52,557 nt of DNA from Pararhodobacter sp. SW119 (GCF_017811755.1 NZ_JADDJF010000024.1:1-52557); one strand, 5' to 3'; positions 35,289 to 46,727 are shown, counted from the stretch's first letter. Translations and numbers: made by a program. The notes: generated by a model from the sequence alone, not told the origin.

Positions 35289-35372
35289 AGCGGACCGTTC
35301 GTTACTGCCATACGCTTGCCATACGCTTGCCAGCCCCTTGCCATACGCCTGCCAGCACCCTGCTGGCGGGCC
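35289..35372 (+). repeat. Dispersed repeat of 11-bp units, copy A
   Basis: Five contiguous 11-bp units starting TGCCA run from 35306 to 35360: TGCCATACGCT twice, TGCCAGCCCCT, TGCCATACGCC and TGCCAGCACCC. They are flanked by an ACCGTTCG block on the left and TGCTGGCGGG on the right. The whole block recurs in inverted orientation at 47932-48014 with a handful of substitutions. It lies in the gap between convergent lysE-type and mazG genes. It is not a CRISPR, because there are no spacers. Confidence 0.75.
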
Positions 35373-35396
35373 CCATGGGGCGAAATCCGGTTGGTT

Positions 35397-36212
35397 TCAC
35401 CCCCCCTTTTCGGCCCGCTTGGCGGCATCCCAAAGCCCGTCCATCTCCTCCAGCGAGCTGTCCTCCGGCCGCCGACCCTGCGCCCCCAGCGCCGCCTCGA
35501 TGGCCCGGAACCGGCGCGCAAACTTCTCGTTCGCGCCCCGCAGCGCCGCCTCCGGATCGACGCCGAGATGGCGCGCGAGATTGGCCATGACGAACAGCAA
35601 ATCTCCATATTCTTCAGCGACTTCCGCGGGTCCAAGCTGATCGCGCGCAGCCACCAGTTCGCCCGCCTCCTCGGCAATCTTGTCGACCACCTGCGCCGCG
35701 TCAGGCCAGTCGAACCCCACCCGCGCCGCGCGTTTCTGCAGCTTGACCGCGCGCGTCAGACCCGGCAGCGCCAGCGGCACATCGTCCAGCACGCCCCCCT
35801 GCGCCCGCGCCGCCCGCTCCGCCGCCTTCTGCGCCTCCCAAGCCTCGGTCTGCCCCGCCGCACTGCGCATCTCCCCATCCCCAAACACATGCGGATGCCG
35901 CGCAATCATCTTCTCCGAAATCGCCTCAATAACCTCTGCCAGATCGAAATGCCCCGCCTCCTCAGCCATTTGCGCGTGATAGACCGACTGAAACAGCAGA
36001 TCGCCCAACTCGCCCTTCAGCGCCGCCCAGTCCCGCCGCGCAATCGCGTCTGCGACCTCGTAGGCCTCCTCGATCGTGTAGGGCGCAATGGTGTGGAAAT
36101 CCTGCTCCAGATCCCAGGGGCACCCCCCCTCGGGCGCGCGCAGGCGGCGCATGATCTCGGCCAGCCGGCGCATCCCCTGCCCCGCATCACGCATCGATGA
36201 ATCCTCAGCCAT
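35397..36212 (-). CDS. mazG: MazG, nucleoside triphosphate pyrophosphohydrolase
   Basis: Housecleaning enzyme that hydrolyses NTPs to NMP and PPi. About 271 aa from MAEDSSMRDAGQGMRRL (an ATG six codons in is also possible). There are two MazG domains; the N-terminal one contains RAPEGGCPWDLEQDFHTI and EEAYEVADAI, with the EExxE/ExxD metal site in GELGDLLFQSVYHAQMAEE. The C-terminal one has EEAGELVAARD and EEYGDLLFVMANLARHLG. It is convergent with the LysE-family gene. Confidence 0.94.
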   Translation of the reverse strand: MAEDSSMRDAGQGMRRLAEIMRRLRAPEGGCPWDLEQDFHTIAPYTIEEAYEVADAIARRDWAALKGELGDLLFQSVYHAQMAEEAGHFDLAEVIEAISEKMIARHPHVFGDGEMRSAAGQTEAWEAQKAAERAARAQGGVLDDVPLALPGLTRAVKLQKRAARVGFDWPDAAQVVDKIAEEAGELVAARDQLGPAEVAEEYGDLLFVMANLARHLGVDPEAALRGANEKFARRFRAIEAALGAQGRRPEDSSLEEMDGLWDAAKRAEKGG

Positions 36213-36308
36213 GGCCCGCCCTGCGCTTCCCTCGTCGCCGGTATCGCCGATGGCCAGCCGCGAGTCCACCGCTGGACAGCATGCCGGCATCCAAGCCTAC
36301 AGTCAGGC

Positions 36309-36353
36309 AAAGCAGAAAGGGGCGCGGCGGGTACTCTTTCCCAGCCACGCCCC
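36309..36353 (-). terminator. Intrinsic terminator of gltA
   Basis: On the minus strand a 10-bp stem (GGGGCGTGGC with GCCGCGCCCC, one G-T pair) with a 15-base loop is followed by TTTCTGCTTT. It starts about 28 bp past the gltA stop codon. Confidence 0.75.
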
Positions 36354-36381
36354 TCAATTCTTGGAACCCAGAGTGCTGCGT

Positions 36382-37677
36382 TCAGCGATCCTCGACCTCA
36401 GCGTAGTCACGCCGCGCCTCGCCGACGTACAACTGGCGTGGCCGGCCGATCTTCTGCTGCGGATCGCCGATCATTTCCTTCCACTGCGAAATCCAGCCAA
36501 CGGTCCGGCTCAGCGCGAAGATCGGCGTGAACATCGAGGTCGGGAATCCCATCGCCTCGAGTATGATGCCCGAATAGAAGTCGACGTTGGGATAAAGCTT
36601 CTTGGAAACGAAATACTCATCCTCCAGCGCGATCCGCTCCAGTTCCTTGGCGACGGCCAGCGTCTCGTTGTTCTCGATTCCCAGCAGGCCCAGCACCTCA
36701 TCGGCGCTTTCCTTCATCACCTTCGCGCGCGGGTCGAAGTTCTTGTAAACCCGGTGGCCGAAACCCATCAGGCGGAAGGAGTCATCCTTGTCCTTGGCGC
36801 GTTTAATATACTCTGGGATCCGGTCGACCGAGCCGATCTCGCGCAGCATTTCCAGGCAGGCCTGGTTCGCCCCGCCATGCGCCGGCCCCCAGAGGCAGGC
36901 AATGCCGGCCGCTATGCAGGCGAAGGGATTGGCCCCGGATGAACCCGCCAGCCTTACGGTGGATGTCGAGGCGTTCTGCTCGTGATCGGCGTGCAGCATC
37001 ATGATCCGGTCCATGGCCTTGGCCAGGATCGGATCGACCACATAGTCTTCCGCCGGAACCGAAAAGCACATGTTCAGAAAATTCCCGGCATAATCGAGCG
37101 AGTTGCGCGGGTAGACGAAGGGCTGGCCGATGGAATACTTGTAGGCCATCGCCGCGATCGTCGGCACCTTCGCCAGAAGCCGTATCGCGGCGACCTCGCG
37201 CTGCCAGGGATCATTGATGTCGGTCGAGTCGTGATAGAAGGCCGACATCGCGCCGACCACGCCGACCATCGTCGCCATCGGGTGCGCGTCACGCCGAAAC
37301 CCGCGGAAGAAGTTGTGCATCTGTTCATGCACCATCGTGTGACGGGTCACACGAGTCTCGAAGTCATGAATCTGCTGAGCATCGGGCAATTCGCCGTAGA
37401 GAAGCAGATAGCAGACTTCCAGGAAATGCGACTTCTCAGCCAGTTGCTCGATCGGGTAGCCGCGATAAAGCAATTCGCCCTTGTCGCCGTCTATGTAGGT
37501 GATCGAGCTTTCGCAGGCGGCGGTTGAGGTGAAGCCGGGATCGAACGTGAAGACATCGCCTTCTGCATAGAGCTTGCGGATGTCGATGACGTCCGGCCCT
37601 GCCGAAGGCGAATACATTGGCATTTCCAGCGTCTTGTCGCCGAAAGAGAGCTTCGCAGTTCCAGTGGTTTTCGCCAT
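36382..37677 (-). CDS. gltA: Citrate synthase
   Basis: Condenses acetyl-CoA and oxaloacetate at entry to the TCA cycle. 431 aa from [21 protein letters not shown]; upstream in-frame codons overlap gltX. Conserved blocks are [11 protein letters not shown], the catalytic-His region around [15 protein letters not shown], and [15 protein letters not shown]. The length and the N-terminal beta-sheet domain fit the hexameric, NADH-regulated type I form of Gram-negative bacteria. It follows gltX by 26 bp and ends at a clear terminator. Confidence 0.96.
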   Translation of the reverse strand: MAKTTGTAKLSFGDKTLEMPMYSPSAGPDVIDIRKLYAEGDVFTFDPGFTSTAACESSITYIDGDKGELLYRGYPIEQLAEKSHFLEVCYLLLYGELPDAQQIHDFETRVTRHTMVHEQMHNFFRGFRRDAHPMATMVGVVGAMSAFYHDSTDINDPWQREVAAIRLLAKVPTIAAMAYKYSIGQPFVYPRNSLDYAGNFLNMCFSVPAEDYVVDPILAKAMDRIMMLHADHEQNASTSTVRLAGSSGANPFACIAAGIACLWGPAHGGANQACLEMLREIGSVDRIPEYIKRAKDKDDSFRLMGFGHRVYKNFDPRAKVMKESADEVLGLLGIENNETLAVAKELERIALEDEYFVSKKLYPNVDFYSGIILEAMGFPTSMFTPIFALSRTVGWISQWKEMIGDPQQKIGRPRQLYVGEARRDYAEVEDR

Positions 37678-37703
37678 CGCTTTCCCTCGCCTTGCGGTGT
37701 TGT

Positions 37704-39143
37704 TCAGCTGTCCGGCGCGCCGGACCCTTCCGTCTTGTCGCCTCCGGCCCTTGCATCGGCCAGTCGCGCCAGTGTCTCGTCGCGTCCCAGAATCAGCATC
37801 ATGTCGAAAACGCTTGGCGAAACCATGCGCCCGGCAAGGGCAGCCCGCAATGGCTGGGCCAGTTTGCCGAGGCCCATCCCGCGCGCAGCAGCGCATTCGG
37901 TTACGAGTGCTTCGAGCCTGTCGCGTTCCCAGCTAGCATTTTGCAGATGCGGCGTCAATTCTGACAGTATACTATGGGATACTGAATCCAGCGATGCAGC
38001 CGCTTTCGCATCCGGAGAAAGCGGGCGCTGCGTCAGGATAAAGTGCGCCCTTTCAAGTATTTGTCCGTAACTCTTCGCACCGTCTTTCAGCACCGGGATG
38101 GCCTTCAACAACGCCGGACGCTGGACCTCGGTCAGCGCCGGCGCCCCCGTCGCAGCCAGGTACGCTTCCAGTTCTTGCAGCACCGCAGCATTCTCCATCG
38201 CGGAAAAATGCAGCCCCGTCAGGTGATCCAGCTTCTTCAGATCCAGCCGCGACGGTGCCCGGTTGATGCCGCCCAGATCGAACCATTCCCTCGCCTCGAC
38301 GTCGGTGAAGAACTCGGCATCACCATGGCTCCAGCCCAATCGCGCCAGATAGTTGCGCAGCGCGGCGGCGGGGTAGCCCATGCGCTGATACTCCTCGATG
38401 CCCAAAGCGCCATGGCGCTTCGACAGCTTCTTGCCATCGGGACCGTGGATCAGCGGGATATGCGCCCACTGCGGCTCCTTCCAGCCCATCGCACGGTAGA
38501 TCTGGGCCTGTCGCGCGGCGTTGTTCAGGTGATCGTCTCCCCGGATGACATGCGTGATTCCCATGTCGCGATCGTCCACGACGACGGCCAACATGTAGGT
38601 CGGTGTCCCATCGGCGCGTAACAGCACCATGTCGTCCAGTTGCTCGTTGCGAAAGACCACCCGCCCCTGCACCGAATCCTCGATCACCGTCTCACCCTCG
38701 CGCGGCGCCTTAAGCCGGATCACATGGGGCCTGTCGGGCGCTGTCGACGGGTCGGCGTCGCGCCAGGGACTGACATAAAGGGACGAACGGCCCTCGACGC
38801 GCGCGGCCTCGCGGAACGCCTCGATCTCCTCCTGCGTGGCGTAGCAGCGATAGGCATGTCCCGCCGCCAGCATCGCGCGCGCGACCTCGGCATGCCGGTC
38901 GGCGCGGGCGAACTGACTGATCGCCTCGCCATCCCAGTCAAGCCCCAGCCATTTCAATCCCGACAGGATAGCCGCAGTCGCCTCCGGGGTGGAGCGCGCA
39001 CGGTCGGTATCCTCGATCCGCAGCAGAAACTTGCCGCCCCTGCCGCGCGCGTAAAGCCAGTTGAAAAGCGCGGTCCGGGCCCCGCCGATATGAAGGAACC
39101 CAGTGGGTGACGGCGCGAAACGGGTGACGACAGGCCCCGACAT
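37704..39143 (-). CDS. gltX: Glutamyl-tRNA synthetase
   Basis: Class I aminoacyl-tRNA synthetase, 479 aa. The HIGH motif appears as [20 protein letters not shown] near the N-terminus and the KMSKS motif as [10 protein letters not shown]. Many alphaproteobacteria have two GltX copies and mischarge tRNA-Gln; which copy this is cannot be told from the window. It is co-directional with gltA and divergent from comEC, with a 94-bp AT-rich gap (39144-39237) containing TTAC/TTAAC strings. Confidence 0.95.
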   Translation of the reverse strand: MSGPVVTRFAPSPTGFLHIGGARTALFNWLYARGRGGKFLLRIEDTDRARSTPEATAAILSGLKWLGLDWDGEAISQFARADRHAEVARAMLAAGHAYRCYATQEEIEAFREAARVEGRSSLYVSPWRDADPSTAPDRPHVIRLKAPREGETVIEDSVQGRVVFRNEQLDDMVLLRADGTPTYMLAVVVDDRDMGITHVIRGDDHLNNAARQAQIYRAMGWKEPQWAHIPLIHGPDGKKLSKRHGALGIEEYQRMGYPAAALRNYLARLGWSHGDAEFFTDVEAREWFDLGGINRAPSRLDLKKLDHLTGLHFSAMENAAVLQELEAYLAATGAPALTEVQRPALLKAIPVLKDGAKSYGQILERAHFILTQRPLSPDAKAAASLDSVSHSILSELTPHLQNASWERDRLEALVTECAAARGMGLGKLAQPLRAALAGRMVSPSVFDMMLILGRDETLARLADARAGGDKTEGSGAPDS

Positions 39144-39237
39144 ATTTTCTTTACCTTTCGGTTACCGTTAACTTTCTGGAAACCATTACGCGGCTAGGCT
39201 GCCTCAGCACTAGGCAATCACGCAGGCGAGAACAAGT

Positions 39238-41394
39238 GTGCTGAGCAAGGCACCTCCCTCGTGGCCCGCGGCGGGCATCTGGCTCGCGCGGGCCGCTACT
39301 GCCATTGCGGCGACGCCCCTGATCGCGTTGGCCGCCGCGCGCGGACAACTTTTCCCCTTCGTACCGGTTTTCCTGGGACTTGGAATCGGGCTCTATTTTG
39401 CGCTAAGGGCAGAACCTTCGTTCAACCAATGGCTTGCGCTTGCAACGACGTGTGGCGGACTGTCCCTTTCCGCTTGGCGCGGCCCCGAGGCCCTGCGCCC
39501 GGTCGCCTTGGCGCTGGCCTTGGTTGGCGCCGGTACCTGTGTTGCGGGATGGCGGTCGCATGCAGTTACCGCGCCTGTTCTGGAGTGGCGCTACTACGGC
39601 CCCGTAGAGGGACGCATTGTGACCATCGACCGCTCAGGTTCGGATGCGATGCGCTTGGCGCTGGACCAGGTTGTCCTGGATAATCTGGAGCCGGATCGCA
39701 GCCCAGAAAGGGTGCGCGTGTCCCTGCATGGTCGCGCGGCTGAAGGTCCGCTCGATATCGACCCAATGCCGGGGATGCGCGTCATCATGACCGCGCACCT
39801 TTCACCGCCCGGTGGCCCGGTCGAACCTGGCGGCTTCGATTTCCGGCGGCTGGCCTGGTTCGATCGTCTCGGCGGCGTGGGATACACCCGCACACCTGTC
39901 CTGGCGCTGGAGGCGCCCGCGGACGACTGGGCGCTCGCCATCACCAGGCTGCGCATGCACATGAGCGCGGGGCTGCGCGACCGGATTGCCGGCGAGTCGG
40001 GCGGTTTCGTTGCAGCCATTCTCACCGGCGACCGTTCGGGTGTGGGGCTGGAGACAACCGAAGCGCTTCGCCGATCAAACCTCGCTCATGTGCTGGCAAT
40101 TTCGGGGCTTCACATGGGGCTACTGACCGGCGTCGTCTACGGCGCGCTACGCGGAGCGATGGCACTTTTTCCGATCATCGCGCTCCGCCTCCCCATCCGC
40201 AAGATTGCCGCCGTCGGCGCTCTGGCGGCGGCAAGTTTCTATCTTGTCCTCTCGGGGGGAAACGTGGCGACGCAGCGCGCCTTCGTGATGGCCGCGGTCA
40301 TGCTTGGTGCGGTGCTGCTGGATCGCCGTGCGCTGTCGCTCAGATCTGTCGCTCTGGCCGCTATCCTGATCCTTCTCTGGCGACCAGAAGCATTGCTCTC
40401 GCCGGGCTTCCAGATGTCATTTGCGGCTACGGTCGCGCTGGTCGCGGTTTTTCAGACAATCCGCAGGCAACGCGCCCGGATGCTGGCTGCCCAGGCCCGA
40501 GGCGCAGAGCGGCGGCGATTACCGCGCTGGCTGCTCGGTCTCGGTTCCATCGCGCTCTGTTCCCTTGTGGCGGGGATGGCGACCGCGCCGGTGGCGGCAG
40601 CGCATTTCCACCGGATGGCGGAATACGGACTCCTCGCAAACCTGCTGTCGATGCCGCTGATGGGGACTGTGGTCATGCCCGGCGCGGTGTTGGCCGCCGC
40701 GCTCTGGCCTTTAGGCCTTGAAGGTCCGGGCTTGTGGATGATGGAAATGGGCACGCGCTGGATCCTGGCCGTCGCGCACTGGGTCGGGGGGCTTGAGGGC
40801 GCGGTGCGTCCGCTACAGGCGCCGCCGGGATGGGTGTTGCCCACGGTCGCGCTGGGGATGCTGTGGCTTATCCTGTGGCCCGGACGAACACGTCTGGTGG
40901 GGGCGCTTGTCGCGTTGACGGCGATGGGCGGTTGGACCCAGGCCGAGCGCCCCGCGGTCCTGATCGCGGAATCCGGCGGGCTGATCGGCGTGATGACCCC
41001 CTCGGGGCGCGCACTCAGCCGGCCGCGTGGCGACGGCTTCATCGCCCGAAACTGGCTCGAAGCCGACGGCGACGCGGCCGAGCAGTCCGAGGCGGCTGCC
41101 CGGCCCGCTTTCGACGATGTCGAGGGCGGCAGGCGCATCGTGATCGGAGGGGAAACCTGGGTGAGTCTGACCGGAACCCGTTCTCCGGACGCGCTGAACG
41201 CGATCTGCGCTGACGGGATCAACGTGGTGGCGAACGTCGAATTGCCCAAGCATGCCCCCGGCGACTGTCGGTTGCTCGACCCCGGCAGGCTCTCCCGGAC
41301 AGGCGCACTGGCCGCGTATCACAGCCCCGCAGGTCTTGTCTGGATGGAAGCAAAAGCGATAGCTGGACGGCGTCCGTGGACGCAAGGTCACTAA
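39238..41394 (+). CDS. comEC: ComEC/Rec2-type DNA uptake channel protein
   Basis: 718 aa, GTG start. N-terminal hydrophobic segments lead to an OB-like periplasmic domain (about 110-220), then the competence membrane core with the signature LAHVLAISGLHMGLLTG and about eight further membrane helices. The C-terminal 150 residues lack the HxHxDH metallo-beta-lactamase motif of Bacillus ComEC, so this is the shorter form. The family carries single-stranded DNA across the inner membrane, and in R. capsulatus it serves gene-transfer-agent uptake. It converges on nadK with only 6 bp between the stops. Confidence 0.92.
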   Translation: MLSKAPPSWPAAGIWLARAATAIAATPLIALAAARGQLFPFVPVFLGLGIGLYFALRAEPSFNQWLALATTCGGLSLSAWRGPEALRPVALALALVGAGTCVAGWRSHAVTAPVLEWRYYGPVEGRIVTIDRSGSDAMRLALDQVVLDNLEPDRSPERVRVSLHGRAAEGPLDIDPMPGMRVIMTAHLSPPGGPVEPGGFDFRRLAWFDRLGGVGYTRTPVLALEAPADDWALAITRLRMHMSAGLRDRIAGESGGFVAAILTGDRSGVGLETTEALRRSNLAHVLAISGLHMGLLTGVVYGALRGAMALFPIIALRLPIRKIAAVGALAAASFYLVLSGGNVATQRAFVMAAVMLGAVLLDRRALSLRSVALAAILILLWRPEALLSPGFQMSFAATVALVAVFQTIRRQRARMLAAQARGAERRRLPRWLLGLGSIALCSLVAGMATAPVAAAHFHRMAEYGLLANLLSMPLMGTVVMPGAVLAAALWPLGLEGPGLWMMEMGTRWILAVAHWVGGLEGAVRPLQAPPGWVLPTVALGMLWLILWPGRTRLVGALVALTAMGGWTQAERPAVLIAESGGLIGVMTPSGRALSRPRGDGFIARNWLEADGDAAEQSEAAARPAFDDVEGGRRIVIGGETWVSLTGTRSPDALNAICADGINVVANVELPKHAPGDCRLLDPGRLSRTGALAAYHSPAGLVWMEAKAIAGRRPWTQGH

Positions 41395-41400
41395 CGCACC

Positions 41401-42213
41401 TCATACAAACTGTTCTCGGATCAATCGTTCTTCCAGCCCGTGGCCAGGGTCGAAAAGCAGACGGTGCCGAACCTCTGGTTCCGATCGGATATCGACGACC
41501 GCAACATCGCGCACCGATTGCGCATCGGCATCGGCCATCACGGGCCGTTTCGCGGGATTGATCACCTCGATCCGAACCCGGGCTGTCTTGGGCAACAAGG
41601 CCCCCCGCCAGCGCCTCGGGCGGAAGGCTGCCATCGCTGTCAACGCCAGCACGTCGGACCCTATTGGCAGGATCGGCCCGTGGGCAGAGTAGTTGTAGGC
41701 TGTCGAACCGGCTGGTGTTGCCAGCAAGGCCCCGTCGCAGACCAGTTCGTCCAGTCGCACCCGTCCGTCGACACTGATCCTGAGGCGCGCCGCCTGTGGA
41801 CCTTGGCGCAGCAGGGAAACCTCGTTGATTGCAAGCGCCTCATGCACGGCACCTTCAACCGTGGTCGCGCGCATGAAGAGCGGGTTGAGCACCGCTTCCT
41901 CGGCGTTTTCCAGTCGCTCGGGCAGGTTGTCGGTGGCATACGCGTTCATCAGAAACCCGACGGTCCCGCGATTCATTCCGTAAACCGGGACCCCCAGCGC
42001 CTGGGTCTTGTGCAACGCTTCCAGCATGAAGCCGTCCCCGCCGAGCGCCACGATTACCTGCGCCTTCTCGAGGGGCACCTCGCCATACCGGGCGGCCAGC
42101 GTCGTTCGTGCCTCCTGCGCTTCGTCGCTGCTGCCTGCCAGAAATGCGATCGCCTTCGGTTTGTCCGCGTCCGTCGATGCCAACTCTGCCTCCTGCCTTG
42201 GGGGTGACATCAT
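41401..42213 (-). CDS. nadK: NAD kinase
   Basis: Makes NADP from NAD and ATP. About 270 aa from MMSPPRQEAELAS (an ATG one codon later is equivalent; the open frame extends to 42300). Diagnostic motifs are VIVALGGDGFMLEAL, YGMNRGTVGFLMN, AINEVSLLR and ATPAGSTAYNYSAHGPI. It diverges from glyA across about 140 bp. Confidence 0.92.
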   Translation of the reverse strand: MMSPPRQEAELASTDADKPKAIAFLAGSSDEAQEARTTLAARYGEVPLEKAQVIVALGGDGFMLEALHKTQALGVPVYGMNRGTVGFLMNAYATDNLPERLENAEEAVLNPLFMRATTVEGAVHEALAINEVSLLRQGPQAARLRISVDGRVRLDELVCDGALLATPAGSTAYNYSAHGPILPIGSDVLALTAMAAFRPRRWRGALLPKTARVRIEVINPAKRPVMADADAQSVRDVAVVDIRSEPEVRHRLLFDPGHGLEERLIREQFV

Positions 42214-42352
42214 GGTGGTGGAGGGGCTATTGGCAAGGACCGTATTGGACCTGACTTCGCTTGCGGCCAAGAATGCGGCGCTTTCGGCGCTTTCAGACAC
42301 CTGCCGGTTGCGCTAGATATCTGCCAACCCCAACCCGGCGCGGGAGAGCGAC

Positions 42353-43654
<1,302 letters not shown>

Positions 43655-43750
43655 GTGCGGCGCTTTAGGCCTGCGGGTCCTCGTCCATTGCGTCGCCCGG
43701 GGCCGTTTGCGGTTCATGGCATCGTCGCCCAGAGCTGAGCCGGAGAACCC

Positions 43751-44530
43751 ATGTTGAATATCCTGCGACAGGAAAGCGATGGGGGCGCGCCCGCGTTGCT
43801 TATCGTCCACGGGCTGTTCGGCTCCGCCCGGAACTGGGGGGCGGTGGCGAAGCGGCTGTCGGCGCGTGGTCCGGTTCTGGCGGTCGACATGCGAAATCAT
43901 GGCGAGAGCCCGCACGCCGACAGCCATGACTATCCCTACATGGCGGGCGATCTGGCCGAGGTGATCGAGGCCGAAGGCGGGCCGGTGGATGTGCTGGGCC
44001 ATTCGATGGGCGGCAAGGCGGCGATGCGGCTGGCGTTGGAGCGGCCGGAGCTGGTGCGGAGGCTGGTCATCGCGGATATCGCGCCGGTGGGCTACGGGCA
44101 CAGCCAGAGCCAGCATATCGCGGCGATGCGGGGCCTGCGGCTGGAAGGCCTGACAAGCCGCGCCGAGGCCGACAGGCGGCTGGCCGAGACGGTCGATGAC
44201 CCGGGCCTGCGCGCCTTCTTCCTGCAATCGCTCGACCTGAAGGCCGACCCGCCGCGCTGGCGCCTGAACCTTGACGTGCTGGCGGCCGAGATGGACCGGA
44301 TCATCGGCTGGCCGGAAGCCGGTGACCTGCCCCCGTTCGACGGCCCGACCCTGTTTCTGGCGGGGGCCGAGTCGGACTACGTGCGGGCCGAGCATCGCGG
44401 CGTCATCCGGGCGCTGTTTCCGAGCGCCCGTTTCGCGCGCATCCCCGGCGCGGGACACTGGCTGCATGCCGAGAAGTCGAAGGAATTTGCCGAGGCGGTG
44501 CGGGTCTTTCTGGATGCACCGGAAGGGTGA
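43751..44530 (+). CDS. Alpha/beta-fold hydrolase (YbfF-like esterase)
   Basis: 259-aa cytoplasmic hydrolase. It has the oxyanion motif IVHGLFGSARNWG, DMRNHGESPH, the nucleophile elbow LGHSMGGKAAM, an acidic residue in LFLAGAESDYV and the catalytic His in IPGAGHWLHAEK. The wording is close to the YbfF/ABHD11 esterase group, which acts on short acyl esters or thioesters; the true substrate is unknown. It is preceded by a 96-bp gap after glyA. Confidence 0.9.
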   Translation: MLNILRQESDGGAPALLIVHGLFGSARNWGAVAKRLSARGPVLAVDMRNHGESPHADSHDYPYMAGDLAEVIEAEGGPVDVLGHSMGGKAAMRLALERPELVRRLVIADIAPVGYGHSQSQHIAAMRGLRLEGLTSRAEADRRLAETVDDPGLRAFFLQSLDLKADPPRWRLNLDVLAAEMDRIIGWPEAGDLPPFDGPTLFLAGAESDYVRAEHRGVIRALFPSARFARIPGAGHWLHAEKSKEFAEAVRVFLDAPEG

Positions 44531-44551
44531 GCAAGGGGTTGAATCGCGCCG

Positions 44552-44617
44552 CTGCGCAAATTGCGCAGAGGCAGCAAGTCATTGAAACACCTAGAAAAGA
44601 GAAAAAATCTTAACCGG
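44552..44617 (-). repeat. T-tract + TCA/CTTG core + palindrome element, copy 4
   Basis: Minus-strand order: CCGGTTAA (44617-44610), 21 bases including a T-rich tract with CTCTTTT, GTTTCA (44588-44583), CTTG (44578-44575), then the palindrome CTGCGCAA-T-TTGCGCAG (44568-44552, arms of 8 with one central base). TCA, CTTG and the palindrome fall at the same offsets as in copies 1-3, with the centre shifted by half a base. It lies in the convergent gap between the hydrolase gene (stop 22 bp away) and fmt. Confidence 0.65.
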
Positions 44618-44692
44618 ATTTCAACCTGTGTAAACGGGCCAGACGCACCGCGCCGAAGCGTACCGGGCCCCGGTTGCCGGTCGGCGGCGGGC

Positions 44693-45595
44693 TCAGGCGA
44701 GGCGTGTTCCGGGCGGCAGGTCGAGGCCGCGCAACAACTCGGCCGCCTGCATCGGACGACCGCCGGCGCGCTGCGCCTCGGTGATGGCGACGGCACCGGT
44801 CCCGCAGGCGATGGTGAGGCCGGAAAGGACCTCGCCCGGACGCCCCTGCCCGGCGACGGCGCGGGCGTTCAGAAGCTTCAGCCGGCCAGCGGGCGTGTCG
44901 CACCATGCGCCCGGATAGGGCGATAGGCCGCGGATCTGGCGGGCGACAGCCTCGGCGGGCCGGGTCCAGTCGATGTGCGCCTCGGACTTGTCGATCTTGG
45001 CGGCGTAGGTCACGCCTGCCTCGGGCTGGGGTTGCGGGGTCAGGTCGGGCAGCCGGGCGAGCGCCGCGAGGATCAGCGTCGCGCCGATCACCGCCAGACG
45101 GTCGTGGAGGGTGCCGGTGGTGTCATCGGGCCCGATTGGCGTTGCCTCGGACAGCAGGACCGGGCCCGTGTCGAGCCCGGCCTCCATCTGCATGATCGAG
45201 ATGCCCGTCTCGGCATCGCCCGCCATGATCGCGCGATGAATCGGCGCAGCACCCCGCCAGCGCGGCAGAAGCGAGGCGTGAATGTTGAGGCAGCCATAGC
45301 TTGGCGCGTCCAGCACGGGCTGCGGCAGGATCAGTCCATAGGCCGCGACCACCGCGACATCGGCGCCGAGCGCGGCGAAGGCGGCCTGTTCGTCGGCGCC
45401 CTTCAGGCGCGCCGGGTGGCGCACCGCCAGCCCCAGCACCTCGGCCCGCGCCTGCACGGGGGTGGGGCGGGCCTTCTTGCCCCGTCCTGCGGGGCGCGGC
45501 GGCTGGCAATAGACGGCCAGAACCTCATGCGCGGCGGCGAGCGCCTCCAGCGCCGGGACGGCGAAATCGGGCGTGCCCATGAAGACGACCTTCAT
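44693..45595 (-). CDS. fmt: Methionyl-tRNA formyltransferase
   Basis: Formylates Met-tRNA(fMet) using 10-formyl-THF. 300 aa. N-terminal [18 protein letters not shown] and the catalytic motif [25 protein letters not shown] with [17 protein letters not shown] are diagnostic; the C-terminal tRNA-binding domain follows. Its start overlaps the stop of the second deformylase gene by 4 bp, giving a def-def-fmt operon for adding and removing the formyl group. Confidence 0.96.
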   Translation of the reverse strand: MKVVFMGTPDFAVPALEALAAAHEVLAVYCQPPRPAGRGKKARPTPVQARAEVLGLAVRHPARLKGADEQAAFAALGADVAVVAAYGLILPQPVLDAPSYGCLNIHASLLPRWRGAAPIHRAIMAGDAETGISIMQMEAGLDTGPVLLSEATPIGPDDTTGTLHDRLAVIGATLILAALARLPDLTPQPQPEAGVTYAAKIDKSEAHIDWTRPAEAVARQIRGLSPYPGAWCDTPAGRLKLLNARAVAGQGRPGEVLSGLTIACGTGAVAITEAQRAGGRPMQAAELLRGLDLPPGTRLA

Positions 45596-46098
45596 GCCAG
45601 CGCCATCTCGCGCAGCGTCGTGGCGGCGGCGGCGCGTGCGTCCTCATCCATCAGGTCGATGATCAGCCGGCCGTTCAGATGGTCCAGTTCATGCTGCGCG
45701 CAGATCGCCTCGGCGCCGGACAGGCGTTCGGTGCGGTGCAGCCCGTCCAGATCGCTCCAGCGCAGCGTGACCTCGGCCGGCCGGGCGACGCTGGCCGGCA
45801 CGCCGGGGATGGAAAGGCAGCCTTCGATCCCGGTCCACTCGACTTCGGAGGCCTCGATGATCTCGGGGTTGAGGAAGACGCGGGGGCTGCGCGTGCCTTC
45901 CTTCCAGGTCACGTCGATGACGAACAGCCGCAGCATCACGCCCACCTGCGGCCCGGCCAAGCCGCGGCCCGGCGCGGCGTACATCGTCTCCAGCATGTCG
46001 TTGGCAAGGGTGCGCGTTTCGTCCGTGATCGCCGCAATTGGAATCGCAACGCGGCGCAGGCGTGGGTCGGGAAAACGCAGGATGGGCAGGATCGCCAT
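45592..46098 (-). CDS. Peptide deformylase, variant copy
   Basis: 168 aa. Metal-binding motifs are intact: EGCLS (motif II) and QHELDHLNG (motif III). Motif I reads GRGLAGPQ instead of GIGLAAPQ: an Arg replaces a hydrophobic residue and Gly replaces Ala, though the Gln is kept. It may be an active deformylase with altered specificity or a back-up enzyme. It starts 3 bp after the stop of the upstream def gene and overlaps fmt by 4 bp. It is clearly a diverged paralogue of that neighbour. Confidence 0.9.
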   Translation of the reverse strand: MAILPILRFPDPRLRRVAIPIAAITDETRTLANDMLETMYAAPGRGLAGPQVGVMLRLFVIDVTWKEGTRSPRVFLNPEIIEASEVEWTGIEGCLSIPGVPASVARPAEVTLRWSDLDGLHRTERLSGAEAICAQHELDHLNGRLIIDLMDEDARAAAATTLREMALA

Positions 46099-46101
46099 GC
46101 C

Positions 46102-46623
46102 TCAGGCTCGCGCCTTTTCGCGCTTGAGCTTTTGCATCCGGCGGGTGATGATCTGGCGCTTGATCGGGCCGAGGTAGTCGATGAAGAGCCGGCCGTTCAG
46201 ATGATCCAGTTCATGTTGCGCGCAGGTGGCCCACAGCCCCTCGAACTCCTCCTCCTGCACTGTACCGTCCAGCGCGGTCCAGCGCATCCGCACCTTTTCC
46301 GGTCGGGTCACCTCGGCGTAGTGTTCGGGGATGGAGAGGCAGCCTTCCTCGTAGGTCGCGGTGTCCTCCGATTTCCAGGTGATCTCGGGGTTGATCAGGA
46401 CCATCGGGCGTGGCTTCGCGTCCTCTTCCTTCACGCAATCCATCACGAAAAGGCGGGTCAGCACACCGACCTGCGGCGCGGCCAGCCCGATGCCCGGCGC
46501 GTCGTACATCGTCGCCAGCATGTCATCGGCCAGGCGGCCGATTTCGGGCGTGATGCGCTCGACCGGCTTGGTGACGGTCTTCAGGCGCGGGTCGGGATGG
46601 ATCAGGATCGGGCGAAGGGTCAT
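46102..46623 (-). CDS. def: Peptide deformylase, canonical copy
   Basis: 173 aa from MTLRPILIHPDPRL. It removes the N-formyl group from nascent proteins. All three motifs are canonical: GIGLAAPQVG, EEGCLSIPEH and QHELDHLNG (His-Glu-x-x-His metal site). A basic C-terminal tail (RRMQKLKREKARA), as in E. coli Def, could contact the ribosome. It is the first gene of the def-def-fmt operon, divergent from the MalY-like gene across about 100 bp. Confidence 0.96.
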   Translation of the reverse strand: MTLRPILIHPDPRLKTVTKPVERITPEIGRLADDMLATMYDAPGIGLAAPQVGVLTRLFVMDCVKEEDAKPRPMVLINPEITWKSEDTATYEEGCLSIPEHYAEVTRPEKVRMRWTALDGTVQEEEFEGLWATCAQHELDHLNGRLFIDYLGPIKRQIITRRMQKLKREKARA

Positions 46624-46727
46624 GGCAGGCATTTAGGCGATGGCCCGGGGTTGCGCAACGGGTGGCGGGGGTTGCGCCGGCGGCGCGGAGCGGCAAATGT
46701 GCAGCCATGATGCGAACGGGGGCACCG

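Noticed and set aside
35306-35360. 11-bp tandem units considered as a CRISPR array
   Set aside because: Units are far too short, contiguous and without spacers, and no cas genes are present.
39144-39237. TTAC/TTAAC strings between gltX and comEC considered as a CtrA box
   Set aside because: The best spacing gives TTAC-N7-TTAC, with both half-sites off consensus; too weak to call.
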